A stretch of DNA of 64,000 nt from Desulfosudis oleivorans (lineage in GTDB: Bacteria; Desulfobacterota; Desulfobacteria; Desulfobacterales; SURF-7): positions 1 through 64,000 of the forward strand of contig DYJC01000011.1 of assembly GCA_020723305.1 (NCBI GenBank). The letters run 5' to 3'. This document shows, piece by piece, positions 1 through 7,392 of the stretch. A model generated the notes under the pieces. It was not told the origin of the DNA. It worked only from the letters and a program-made list of their open reading frames with translations, and searched no databases. The first letter of the stretch is position 1. Every line of letters starts with the position of its first letter. A program made the position numbers and the translations under genes.

Positions 1-2322
1 GCCATTGACGAAGCCCATTGCATATCCGAATGGGGTCATGATTTTCGGCCGTCCTATTTGAAATTGCCCTGGATGCGACAGGAATTAGCCAAACAAAATC
101 CGGAACTGAGTCTCATCTCCCTCACAGCAACAGCAGGGCAGCAGGTTGAAAAAGACATACGGAACATTCTTAAGCTTGCTGAGTCCGATGTTGTGCGTGA
201 TACGGTGGCGGACAGGGAACGTTTCAGTTTCCAGATTGTCACTGTCAATGATGGGGAGAGCAAAACAAAGGTTTTTCATAAAATACTGCTGAGTGATTTG
301 CCAAAGGCTCTCAAGCAAAATTCATTCTCTGAAATGCTTGATCGAACTAACAGTCGCAATGAAAAGGATGTCGGTATCGTATTCTGTATCTATGCAAATC
401 CGCATGGGAAAAGTACGGTAAAAGATGGAACATCGCACTATCTCTTTGAAACCATGCAAGATGTTGAACCAAATAAGGTTTATATGACCCGGCGCGGGAG
501 ATATCCCAAGTACGACCTTGGTGCATTTTCCAGCGGTAAGGTTCGAGTGTTTGCCAGCAAGCCGCCGACTTTGTGCCCTTATTGTCACTCTTATAATTAC
601 AACAGTCAGGGAAACGTTCCAATCAGAACAAATGACTATGACGATAATATGGATATGTTTGACCAGGAAGACGTTCCTTCAGTCAGGATTGCCGGGCAAA
701 AAATCTGTCTTCGGTGTGGCAAACGATTTTTTGATAATGATTTGAAACCATATAGTGTTAAAGCCTGGGAAAAGATTATCGGGACAAACCAGGTTGATTT
801 TAAGAACAGTCATTTAGACATTCTTATTGCCACCAAAGGGTTTGGTATGGGAATCGACAAAGGTAGCGTGCGATTTGTCATCCACACATCTCTTTCATCC
901 GGTATTGAATCCTGGTATCAGGAAGTCGGTCGCGCCGGGCGGGATAATGAACGCGCCCATATCGCTTTGATTGCTGATTCGCCTAGTGAGATATGCCGAA
1001 AAGAACTCGAAAACATGGACGGGGCAAAAAGGCCGTCATGCAGTTGGACAGGAAGATGTCAGCACAGCCGGAATTCTATTTGCGATTATGGCAAACAACA
1101 TATTTTTATCACTCGAAGTTATCCAGGTGCTGAAACAGATGCTGTTTACACACTGAAAGTGCTGGATAAATTATTGACAAGCTATGCCAAAACGACTGAA
1201 GAACCAATTAAAATTAAATTCTTGTATAGGACGGGTAGTATCAGCCGTCGTGAAATTGCACTTTATCGGCTGATGACATTGGGGCTGGTTAAAGATTATA
1301 TGGTTTCCTATGAAAACCCTCCCTGCTTTGAGGTAACGTTATGTTTGAAGGGATTACCTGACACCGAGGAAGATGTATGTCTTTGGAAAAATCGAATGCA
1401 AACCAAGCTGATTGCATATATGAGCCACAGGGATGATGACAAGAAAAATCCAATCAGTCTTAGTCGAATTAAGGATTACAGGCCATTATCCGATTTCCAG
1501 GCAAGAATAAATAATTTTGCAACACTGCCACAATTCCCGCATTTTTTTCAAACTGTTTATGAACACCTTCTCTTAATATTAGATCATGTTTACAAAGATG
1601 TTGTTAAGATGCGGTATGATATGCTGTGGAATCTTTTCAGTGTTGTTAGCAGCGAGAAGTGCCAGAGGAAAATAATTTTGCCACATTTTGAGAAAAAGGA
1701 CAGCGTAGAAGAAAACTATGAATGCGGGTGCTGCAATGTTTGTTCTCCAGAGCTGGATTTTCTTGATCGTGTCCGGCCAAGAAAGAAAAATCTGAGTGTG
1801 GAATCAACAAATCTTGAACTTGATGAACTGTTTAAGCGTAACGAGTTGGATATCGATAAGCTGAGAAAGATTTGTGAGGTATTTAGCGAATATCGTACCG
1901 CAACATACAGCAGAGCCCGCGCTGTGATAGAAGGCAATCCAAACAACCTCCCGGCTCTTTATCTTACAAGGGAATTTTCACCGCAGGCGGAATTGGGAGC
2001 CAACACTAGAAGGTTGTTGCGGACCGCTAACGAAAGGATGATTTCTCTTTTGCAATTGCGTGAGTTATTTAAAACTTCCGATCCACAGTTCAAACCTGAC
2101 CTTTTGCTACTTTTGAATGTCGAGGATACGACCTGCGATTCCCTGGAAGGATGGCAATTCCTGATAGAAGAAATTAGAAATTTGCGACATATAGATAATA
2201 TTCAGATTTTCGCGTTGTATGATTGTCTTGATTTTTTTGTCTTGATTGATGAGATTCTTCCGTCTGATACAGATAATTATCGAAGGAAAGCGGAAAAAAT
2301 GGAGGAAATACTGAATGCCTGA
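1..2322 (+). CDS. RecQ-family DNA helicase, 5'-partial, with zinc-finger insertion
   Basis: The gene enters from upstream of the window; the frame is open from base 1 and its first residues are the RecQ DEAH box (bases 7-18) followed by CISEWGHDFRP, a RecQ signature. About 773 residues are visible. Motifs V and VI are present (ATKGFGMGIDK near base 830, QEVGRAGRD near 920-950). Between motif III and motif V, where RecQ has only a short link, there is an insertion with paired cysteines (CPYC near 577, CLRC near 707) that looks like a zinc ribbon. A RecQ-type zinc-binding cluster follows (KCQRK, then CGCCNVC near 1725). The C-terminal 200 residues are not recognised. RecQ proteins are 3'-5' DNA unwinding enzymes. 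The next gene overlaps its stop by 8 bp, so the two are probably co-translated. The zinc insertion makes housekeeping RecQ unlikely; a DNA-modification or defence helicase (for example DpdF-like) is possible but not shown. Confidence 0.85.
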   Translation, partial: AIDEAHCISEWGHDFRPSYLKLPWMRQELAKQNPELSLISLTATAGQQVEKDIRNILKLAESDVVRDTVADRERFSFQIVTVNDGESKTKVFHKILLSDLPKALKQNSFSEMLDRTNSRNEKDVGIVFCIYANPHGKSTVKDGTSHYLFETMQDVEPNKVYMTRRGRYPKYDLGAFSSGKVRVFASKPPTLCPYCHSYNYNSQGNVPIRTNDYDDNMDMFDQEDVPSVRIAGQKICLRCGKRFFDNDLKPYSVKAWEKIIGTNQVDFKNSHLDILIATKGFGMGIDKGSVRFVIHTSLSSGIESWYQEVGRAGRDNERAHIALIADSPSEICRKELENMDGAKRPSCSWTGRCQHSRNSICDYGKQHIFITRSYPGAETDAVYTLKVLDKLLTSYAKTTEEPIKIKFLYRTGSISRREIALYRLMTLGLVKDYMVSYENPPCFEVTLCLKGLPDTEEDVCLWKNRMQTKLIAYMSHRDDDKKNPISLSRIKDYRPLSDFQARINNFATLPQFPHFFQTVYEHLLLILDHVYKDVVKMRYDMLWNLFSVVSSEKCQRKIILPHFEKKDSVEENYECGCCNVCSPELDFLDRVRPRKKNLSVESTNLELDELFKRNELDIDKLRKICEVFSEYRTATYSRARAVIEGNPNNLPALYLTREFSPQAELGANTRRLLRTANERMISLLQLRELFKTSDPQFKPDLLLLLNVEDTTCDSLEGWQFLIEEIRNLRHIDNIQIFALYDCLDFFVLIDEILPSDTDNYRRKAEKMEEILNA

Positions 2323-3202
2323 AATCACCAATAGAGAAAGAATTATAAAAAAACTTCGAGAGTTTGATGAGCGTATGGACGGGGCCATTACAGCTGCAAA
2401 AATATTGGCTGAGGTAAAAGCAGATGCACTACAAAAAAAAGACTTTTCAGAGGGCATCTGGCGGGAAATTATAGAAGCACAGGAATCTCTTCAAGATATT
2501 CATGTGGAATGGGACGATTTAAAATCGGATATTACAAAGGCAAGGGAGAGTCTAATTAACGAAATCCATCAGACCCTTATTAACCATCAAGAACTTGAAC
2601 TCTTGTCTCGGGAACATCAGAAGAAAACAGCGGTCGACCGTGAAACAATAATTGCACAGGCTAATCAATTGCAGCGATTATTGAATAGCTTGAGACAGGA
2701 CTTGGGGGTCGAAATTAAAGGAAATCTGAGCCAGGCAGAGAAATTAATTCAAATCAGGATTGATGAAATTGAAAAGGATTTTAGGGCGAAAATACAAGTT
2801 GCAGAAAGGGGAATAGAAGAAAAAACAGAAAAACTACATGACAGCTTGCATGGGGAAATGGAGGTTTTTAAGAAATATGTCAAGAAAGAATTGAGCGAGC
2901 ATCAACAAGGTGTTGAGCGAAATCTGACTGATTTTTTAAATAAACAAAATATCTTGGTACAGAACCTTACTCAGCAAATAGATGGTTTTCATCGTTCGGC
3001 CCAGACGCTGTCATCGCAACAGGGGCAATTGCAAATAGAAGTTGCAGGGCTGGAAGAAAAAATTACGAATCATTCAGCAAGACAAGATGCTGGAATTAGA
3101 CGTATTAGTGATGAAATGAGTGTGATTGCGCGACGATTGGAACAAGTCATAACACGATTACAAGACAGACCGTTATTGGGGCGCTATTTCAATAATATTT
3201 AA
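2315..3202 (+). CDS. Long coiled-coil protein coupled to the helicase
   Basis: A 295-residue protein whose ATG lies inside the last codons of the helicase gene (8-bp overlap), which implies translational coupling. It is rich in Glu, Lys, Gln and Leu, has almost no Pro or Cys, and reads as a nearly continuous heptad-type coiled coil from about residue 40 to residue 280. No signal peptide, membrane segment or catalytic motif is visible. The family is not recognised. Its position suggests that it forms a complex with the helicase, for example as a bridging or DNA-sensing partner, as coiled-coil subunits do in several defence systems; that role is inference from linkage alone. Confidence 0.8.
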   Translation: MPEITNRERIIKKLREFDERMDGAITAAKILAEVKADALQKKDFSEGIWREIIEAQESLQDIHVEWDDLKSDITKARESLINEIHQTLINHQELELLSREHQKKTAVDRETIIAQANQLQRLLNSLRQDLGVEIKGNLSQAEKLIQIRIDEIEKDFRAKIQVAERGIEEKTEKLHDSLHGEMEVFKKYVKKELSEHQQGVERNLTDFLNKQNILVQNLTQQIDGFHRSAQTLSSQQGQLQIEVAGLEEKITNHSARQDAGIRRISDEMSVIARRLEQVITRLQDRPLLGRYFNNI

Positions 3203-3299
3203 TCTGATAATCTATCACTATAAAGGTGGTAATCTTTTTTAAAAAGGAAAAAAGATTTCATATATCTGAGCCGGTGGCGGAATATAGAAAGTTTTTCCC

Positions 3300-3328
3300 T
3301 TGATTCAATTCACTGTTTTTCTTATAAT
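3300..3328 (+). promoter_or_regulatory. Predicted sigma70 promoter of the kinase-like gene
   Basis: TTGATT (3300-3305), a 17-bp spacer and a perfect TATAAT (3323-3328). It would give a 5' leader of roughly 220 nt before the ATG at 3557. Confidence 0.6.
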
Positions 3329-3486
3329 CGGATAAACATACACCTCAAACGATGCCAGATTCTCATCTCCATTCCAACTGATTCTCAATCTATTGATATG
3401 TAATCGGTTTTTTTTGTTTCAGGGGCTTTCTTTTCATACGATTTCTGATTCGTTGATTCATTTAACGAAATAAGACCGGAGACCAT

Positions 3487-3535
3487 ATTCGAATTCAAGA
3501 AAACATTTTTTACGATTGTTGAGAGGAATTCGAAT
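3487..3535 (+). repeat. 10-bp inverted repeat in the 5' leader
   Basis: ATTCGAATTC (3487-3496) and GAATTCGAAT (3526-3535) are exact reverse complements separated by 29 bp, ending about 10 bp before the ribosome binding site. It could be a leader hairpin or a protein-binding site. Confidence 0.55.
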
Positions 3536-3556
3536 GACAGGTGAAAGGAGCGGCTT

Positions 3557-4231
3557 ATGATGACCAAAAAAAGAACAATTCAGCAGATAGTCGAAGAACA
3601 GTCAAAGCGCTGGGAAAGGATGAAATCCAGTACAAAACACGACAGTCATGATGAAATTTCTGTTATTACCGTATCCAGGGAACCTGGAAGCGGAGGTAAA
3701 CTGATCGCGCAGAAGATTGCAGATAAGCTCGGCTTTGATCTGTTTCATCGGGAAGTGATTCATGAGATGGCGGAGAGTGCACAGGCAAAGAAAATGCTGT
3801 TGGAAACCCTGGATGAAAAAGGTTTGTCGGTGATCGAAGATCTGATCTCTTCCCTTGTGTATGACCGTTATTTGTGGCCGGACGAATATCTGAAACACCT
3901 TATGAAGGTTATTGGAACGATTGGAAAACATGGCAGAGCAGTAATTATGGGACGGGGAGCGAATTTTATCCTTCAGAAAGAGAGAGCTTTCCGGATCCGG
4001 GTGATTGCACCCCTGGATCGAAGAATCCAGAATGTAATGAAGGAATACGGCTCTTCGGAAGAAGAAACCAGAAGACGCGTTCTGCGAACCGAATCAGACC
4101 GTATGTCGTTTATTCGGAAATATTTTAATACCAGTATCACGGACCCGATGAATTATGATCTGATCATCAATACCGATACCATGAATCTGGATATGGCTGT
4201 TAAAGCTGTGACAGGTGCTTTGGGGAAATAG
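3557..4231 (+). CDS. Cytidylate kinase-like family protein
   Basis: A 224-residue soluble protein with a P-loop-like motif SREPGSGGK at residues 40-48, typical of the cytidylate-kinase-like family (PF13189), rather than the G-x4-GKS/T form of true CMP kinase. Later segments (KHGRAVIMGRGANF, then R-rich lid residues around 155-190 and LIINTDTMNLD) match the family. Members are predicted nucleotide-binding phosphotransferases; their substrates are mostly unknown. A strong AGGAG site precedes the start; ATG at 3557 and ATG at 3560 are both usable. It is transcribed alone and converges on the toxin-antitoxin pair, with a hairpin between them. Confidence 0.85.
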   Translation: MMTKKRTIQQIVEEQSKRWERMKSSTKHDSHDEISVITVSREPGSGGKLIAQKIADKLGFDLFHREVIHEMAESAQAKKMLLETLDEKGLSVIEDLISSLVYDRYLWPDEYLKHLMKVIGTIGKHGRAVIMGRGANFILQKERAFRIRVIAPLDRRIQNVMKEYGSSEEETRRRVLRTESDRMSFIRKYFNTSITDPMNYDLIINTDTMNLDMAVKAVTGALGK

Positions 4232-4238
4232 AAGGATA

Positions 4239-4272
4239 CGGTAGGGATGCCGTGTAGCTGGTATCCCTACCG
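4239..4272. terminator. Hairpin between convergent genes
   Basis: CGGTAGGGAT (4239-4248) pairs exactly with ATCCCTACCG (4263-4272). It lies between the stops of two convergent genes and probably acts in both directions. There is no strong T-tract immediately after it. Confidence 0.55.
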
Positions 4273-4297
4273 CTTCACGTCTGATACGATTGTGTGG

Positions 4298-4558
4298 TTA
4301 TTTTTTCAACCTATATGCTTCTCGCCGATGTCTAATTCTTAAAATCAATACTGTATCATCAACGATTGAATAAATTATTCGATAATCTCCAATCCGAAAT
4401 TTTCGCAGGCCTGAAAATTTTCCGGTTAATGCGGGAAAACTGTCTGCCTTATCAGGTAGTTCCTGTTCGATTTTTTGTAAAATTTTATCGGCTTGATTCT
4501 TATCTATTTTTTTTAGATCACGAGCGACTGTCTTTTTGAATGCAATCTTATAACTCAA
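4298..4558 (-). CDS. RelE/ParE-type toxin
   Basis: An 86-residue basic protein with the RelE-superfamily layout: an N-terminal helical hairpin (VARDLKKIDKNQADKIL), then beta strands carrying GLRKFRIGDYRIIY and a C-terminal IRHRREAYR. RelE-like toxins cut mRNA on the ribosome or, in the ParE branch, inhibit gyrase; the basic residues in the final strands fit either. The start overlaps the antitoxin gene by 11 bp, so the two form one operon. Length is normal for the family and the gene looks intact. Which branch it belongs to cannot be settled by reading. Confidence 0.9.
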   Translation of the reverse strand: MSYKIAFKKTVARDLKKIDKNQADKILQKIEQELPDKADSFPALTGKFSGLRKFRIGDYRIIYSIVDDTVLILRIRHRREAYRLKK

Positions 4559-4766
4559 GCTCTTTCCTCATATCTGCAAGAGAAACAACTGGATCAGAAG
4601 TATCGTGCAACCGATCAAAGGCAACTTGTAAGTCGGCAAGCTCATTTAAATATGTCTCCAAGGCTTTTTGAACATGAAAAGACTTTGGTCGCTCAGTTTC
4701 TAATGATATTTCAGATAGTTTTATAGCAAGGTTGTCAGGAATCCTTACTGAAATCGTGGTACTCAT
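4548..4766 (-). CDS. RelB/DinJ-like ribbon-helix-helix antitoxin
   Basis: A 72-residue protein opening with MSTTISVRIPDNLAIKLSEI, the beta-strand and helix of a ribbon-helix-helix DNA-binding domain, followed by an acidic C-terminal tail that should wrap the toxin. It is the first gene of the pair, preceded by a near-perfect AGGAGGTGA ribosome binding site. Such antitoxins neutralise the toxin and repress their own promoter, and an inverted repeat sits just upstream. Intact and typical in length. Confidence 0.88.
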   Translation of the reverse strand: MSTTISVRIPDNLAIKLSEISLETERPKSFHVQKALETYLNELADLQVAFDRLHDTSDPVVSLADMRKELEL

Positions 4767-4790
4767 AAATCACCTCCTGTGTCCTTATAT

Positions 4791-4824
4791 GTAATACAAA
4801 GTAAACGTTTTGCGAGTGTATTAC
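4791..4824 (-). promoter_or_regulatory. Inverted-repeat operator of the toxin-antitoxin operon
   Basis: GTAATAC (4791-4797) and GTATTAC (4818-4824) form a dyad 25 bp upstream of the antitoxin start. On the minus strand TTGTAA-17 bp-TACTTT overlaps the dyad and could be the promoter, which fits autorepression by the antitoxin. Confidence 0.5.
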
Positions 4825-4865
4825 AACTTTTTTCTTCATAAATGCCATATCTATTCAACATGTGA

Positions 4866-5687
4866 TCAGCGTGCCTGGGAATCAGCTTGTTCAATCATTT
4901 CATTGAGTATGTTCTGTAATCTGACCGCATGATTTGAAAAAATCCAGTCTATACCCCGGTTCAGTTCCCGGAACAGGACATTCCGGGAACTGATAAAACC
5001 CGTACCGGTTTTCTGGCCGATATTTCGATGTTTTTTCAATAGAAGGTTGGAAAGAAACAGATAATGACCGGATATTCCGCAATAGCGGTTTTTAAAAGCC
5101 AGCCGGCTCAAATGGATAAAATTCATTTCCGAGACCGGAAGGAATGCGGATTTGTGTACAAAAGTCAGGATGGAAAACATTTCAGGGCACAGGGACAAGA
5201 TATGGAAGTCTTTTTTGGGTGTTAAAGGGCTGAAAAGGGTTTTCAGCACCTGATTCTGATATTCCGGGTCCGGGTATGCCTCTTCTTTAATCTCCACCAT
5301 AAGATGGAGGGTTTTTCCATATTTTTGAATCACATCAGATAGCGAAGGAATCATCGGGAAATCCTGTTTAAGCTCATCCCGTGAGAGTTCGGAAATTCTG
5401 CGGCTTGTATGAAACAAACGGATCAGGGTTGGATCATGAGATACAACCGGATAAAGATCTTTTGTCCAGCGGATGTCAAACTCGATTCCCCATACGCCTG
5501 CCTTTTTTGCAATATCAAAGGCCTGCATGGTGTTTTCAATAACCGTCCGGTTATCGTGCTCTCCTCTGTGCGATATGATTTTACAGTCTTTCAGTTTTTC
5601 CAGTGTCGGGACCGGCTGAGGCCATCCGGCAAAAAACAGGTCGACGAGAAAGTGAAAACTGTTTTCAATCAAGGGGGAAACGGACAT
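4866..5687 (-). CDS. Glycerophosphodiester phosphodiesterase family protein
   Basis: A 273-residue TIM-barrel enzyme of the GDPD family, which hydrolyses glycerophosphodiesters to glycerol-3-phosphate and an alcohol. Counted from the chosen start, the catalytic HR pair is at residues 40-41, EN at 51-52, metal-binding E69 and D71 (IEFDIRW) and the second catalytic His at 84 (VVSHDPTL). A Glu corresponding to the last metal ligand is in MVEIKEE. No signal peptide is evident, so it is probably cytosolic. The ATG at 5687 has a GGAGA site; an in-frame TTG at 5717 would overlap the rhomboid gene but has no good site. It is the last gene of the minus-strand run after the rhomboid. Confidence 0.88.
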   Translation of the reverse strand: MSVSPLIENSFHFLVDLFFAGWPQPVPTLEKLKDCKIISHRGEHDNRTVIENTMQAFDIAKKAGVWGIEFDIRWTKDLYPVVSHDPTLIRLFHTSRRISELSRDELKQDFPMIPSLSDVIQKYGKTLHLMVEIKEEAYPDPEYQNQVLKTLFSPLTPKKDFHILSLCPEMFSILTFVHKSAFLPVSEMNFIHLSRLAFKNRYCGISGHYLFLSNLLLKKHRNIGQKTGTGFISSRNVLFRELNRGIDWIFSNHAVRLQNILNEMIEQADSQAR

Positions 5688-5713
5688 TGGATGTTTTCTC
5701 CTGGCCGCAAAAA

Positions 5714-6448
5714 TCAATGCAGTGTTGGTTTGTCATTGTCCTTTTTTTCACCATTGATTACCCGGAAGCGTGATTTTTTTTTCTTCAACCGCCATTCCAG
5801 ATAATGCATGTGCAGGCGGCTTACGCTGAAAAAATGGTCAGGGCCGATCCAGTAAATCCATCCAGCCAATATTCCCCCAAGATGGTATGCTCCATAAGGA
5901 TTTGCCTTGGCCAGAAAAGTCAGTGCCGTGACCAGTATTGTTCCATAACTGATATATTTTGCCTTGACCGGAATTACAAAGAACAACAGAATGCTGGTTT
6001 CCGGGTTGAGCAGACCAAAAATCACCACAAGTGAAAGAAGACTGGAAAGCATTCCCATAAACGGCTGATGAAAGCCGGCAACGGAACTGAGCAGCAATCC
6101 AAAGACAGCGCTTCCAAGCGCGGAGGTGTAGAAAAGGATCAGGAATCGTCTGGCGCCCAAAGAAGACTCGATTGAACCGGAAAAAAAGTAGAATACAATA
6201 CTGTTGATCAGGAATGCGATCGGTGCCGATGGATCATGAATAAACGGATGGGTAATGACCTGCCAGAATCGGAAATCCGGATGCTGCAAAGGGTAGAGCT
6301 GAAGAAACGCCACAACAGGAATATTCAGCCAGTGTTCGCAGACCAGCTCAATCACATAGATTACCCCGTAAACAATCAGAAGCTGCTTTCCCAGTTTTGT
6401 AAAATTGGAATCAAACCTGTACGATATCTGCATTGGCCCTTGTCTCAT
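5714..6448 (-). CDS. Rhomboid-family membrane protein, probably catalytically inactive
   Basis: A 244-residue polytopic membrane protein with about six hydrophobic segments. It has the rhomboid HxxGxxxG helix (HLGGILAG, His189) but the position of the catalytic GxSG motif reads GMLS (132-135), with Leu in place of the nucleophilic Ser. Rhomboids are intramembrane serine proteases; this one looks like a pseudoprotease, unless S135 or S136 takes over. ATG at 6448 has AGAGG five bases upstream; a GTG sits one codon before. It is 9 bp downstream of cooC and is followed by the phosphodiesterase gene. The C-terminus is basic and cytosolic in character. Confidence 0.8.
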   Translation of the reverse strand: MRQGPMQISYRFDSNFTKLGKQLLIVYGVIYVIELVCEHWLNIPVVAFLQLYPLQHPDFRFWQVITHPFIHDPSAPIAFLINSIVFYFFSGSIESSLGARRFLILFYTSALGSAVFGLLLSSVAGFHQPFMGMLSSLLSLVVIFGLLNPETSILLFFVIPVKAKYISYGTILVTALTFLAKANPYGAYHLGGILAGWIYWIGPDHFFSVSRLHMHYLEWRLKKKKSRFRVINGEKKDNDKPTLH

Positions 6449-6457
6449 CACAACCTC

Positions 6458-7222
6458 TTATTGCCTATCCTGTTTGATTGAATGGATCCGTTGGCAGATC
6501 GAATCAATGGCCGGAAGTTCTGCCGTCAGAGCTGATCCCTGAAAGCTTTCCATGAAAATCTGATCATTCTGCGGAATTCTTGCGATGATTTTTTCCTTGT
6601 CAAAATTGCCGGTCATGGTCTCCTCGATTCTGGGGTCCACCTTGTTCAGGATGAAAAAAAGGTTGACTTCTGCCTGTTCAGCCATCTCCTGAATTTTTTT
6701 TGACATCATCAGGGATTCATAGGTTGGATCGATCACGCCGAGAATCAGGTCGCATTCTGCATCCACTTTCCTGCCAAAGTGTTCGATGCCGGCCTCGGTA
6801 TCGACAATCACGATTTCGTTTTTTTCAACTGCCAGACTGGACAGAACCTGCTTGGACAACATTCCAATGGCACAGGCGCATCCTTCTCCAAAATGGTGGA
6901 TCTTTCCGATTACCGCAAGCCGGATTCCATTGGCTTCCGTAACACAGATCTCCGGCAGCTCATGGGTCTCTGTTTTCCGGCTGAATGGTTTACTATCCGA
7001 AGGAAAGGTCTGGTTCATTTTTTTCTTGAATGCCTGTTTCCCGCCCAGATTGCTCATCATGTCCTGGGGCAGGGGCATGCCGGCCAGCCGGTGCAGTCCA
7101 AAATTGGACTCATCCGCATCAACCAGCAGAACTTTGTATCCCATGGTATTCAGTTTTTTTGCAATCAGAACCGATAAGGTGCTTTTCCCGCTCCCGCCTT
7201 TGCCGCAAATCAATATTTTCAT
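6458..7222 (-). CDS. CooC-type nickel-insertion ATPase (CO dehydrogenase maturation)
   Basis: A 254-residue MinD/SIMIBI-class ATPase. The deviant Walker A is GKGGSGKS (7-14), VDADESN is the switch region and C115/C117 (EGCACAIG) form the CxC pair that CooC uses for dimerisation and metal binding. CooC proteins help put nickel into the C-cluster of CO dehydrogenase. No CODH gene is in the window. The start at 7222 (MKILICGKGG) fits the family; an ATG at 7234 is an alternative. The frame stays open further upstream only because it reads through a palindromic repeat, so that extension is not real. The end of that repeat supplies a -35 box for this gene. Confidence 0.88.
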   Translation of the reverse strand: MKILICGKGGSGKSTLSVLIAKKLNTMGYKVLLVDADESNFGLHRLAGMPLPQDMMSNLGGKQAFKKKMNQTFPSDSKPFSRKTETHELPEICVTEANGIRLAVIGKIHHFGEGCACAIGMLSKQVLSSLAVEKNEIVIVDTEAGIEHFGRKVDAECDLILGVIDPTYESLMMSKKIQEMAEQAEVNLFFILNKVDPRIEETMTGNFDKEKIIARIPQNDQIFMESFQGSALTAELPAIDSICQRIHSIKQDRQ

Positions 7223-7241
7223 GATCCAATTCATCCTTCCG

Positions 7242-7270
7242 TTAATACAAGTCAGGCGAGCTAATTTCAA
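7242..7270 (-). promoter_or_regulatory. Promoter of cooC using the repeat end as -35
   Basis: On the minus strand TTGAAA (7270-7265), a 17-bp spacer and TATTAA (7247-7242). The TTGAAA lies in the terminal inverted repeat of the element at 7258-7378; the -10 box is in unique sequence. The leader would be very short. Confidence 0.5.
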
Positions 7271-7378
7271 AACGTTCGAAATCGTCACACCGGCGAAAGC
7301 CGGTGTCCAGAAACACACTGAAAATATTGGATTCCGGCTTTCGCCGGAATGACAAAAACAGACTTTTGAAACTGGCTC
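7258..7378 (+). repeat. Palindromic TIR repeat, copy 1
   Basis: The element is bounded by imperfect terminal inverted repeats (GAGCTAATTTCAAAA and TTTTGAAACTGGCTC). The interior holds the pair CACCGGCGAAAGCCGGTGTCC and GGCTTTCGCCGGAATGAC. Translated on the minus strand it gives the familiar ESRNP...WTPAFAGVT string of dispersed bacterial repeats. Confidence 0.85.
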
Positions 7379-7392
7379 GGGCGTTTTAATTT

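Larger units (their letters stand above)
3203..3556. other. Intergenic region with AT-rich hairpin, promoter and dyad
   Basis: There is no credible gene in these 354 bases. An AT-rich inverted repeat (AATCTTTTTT at 3231-3240 against AAAAAAGATT at 3248-3257) follows the coiled-coil gene and may help end transcription. A sigma70-type promoter and a 10-bp dyad, listed separately, precede the kinase-like gene. Confidence 0.5.
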
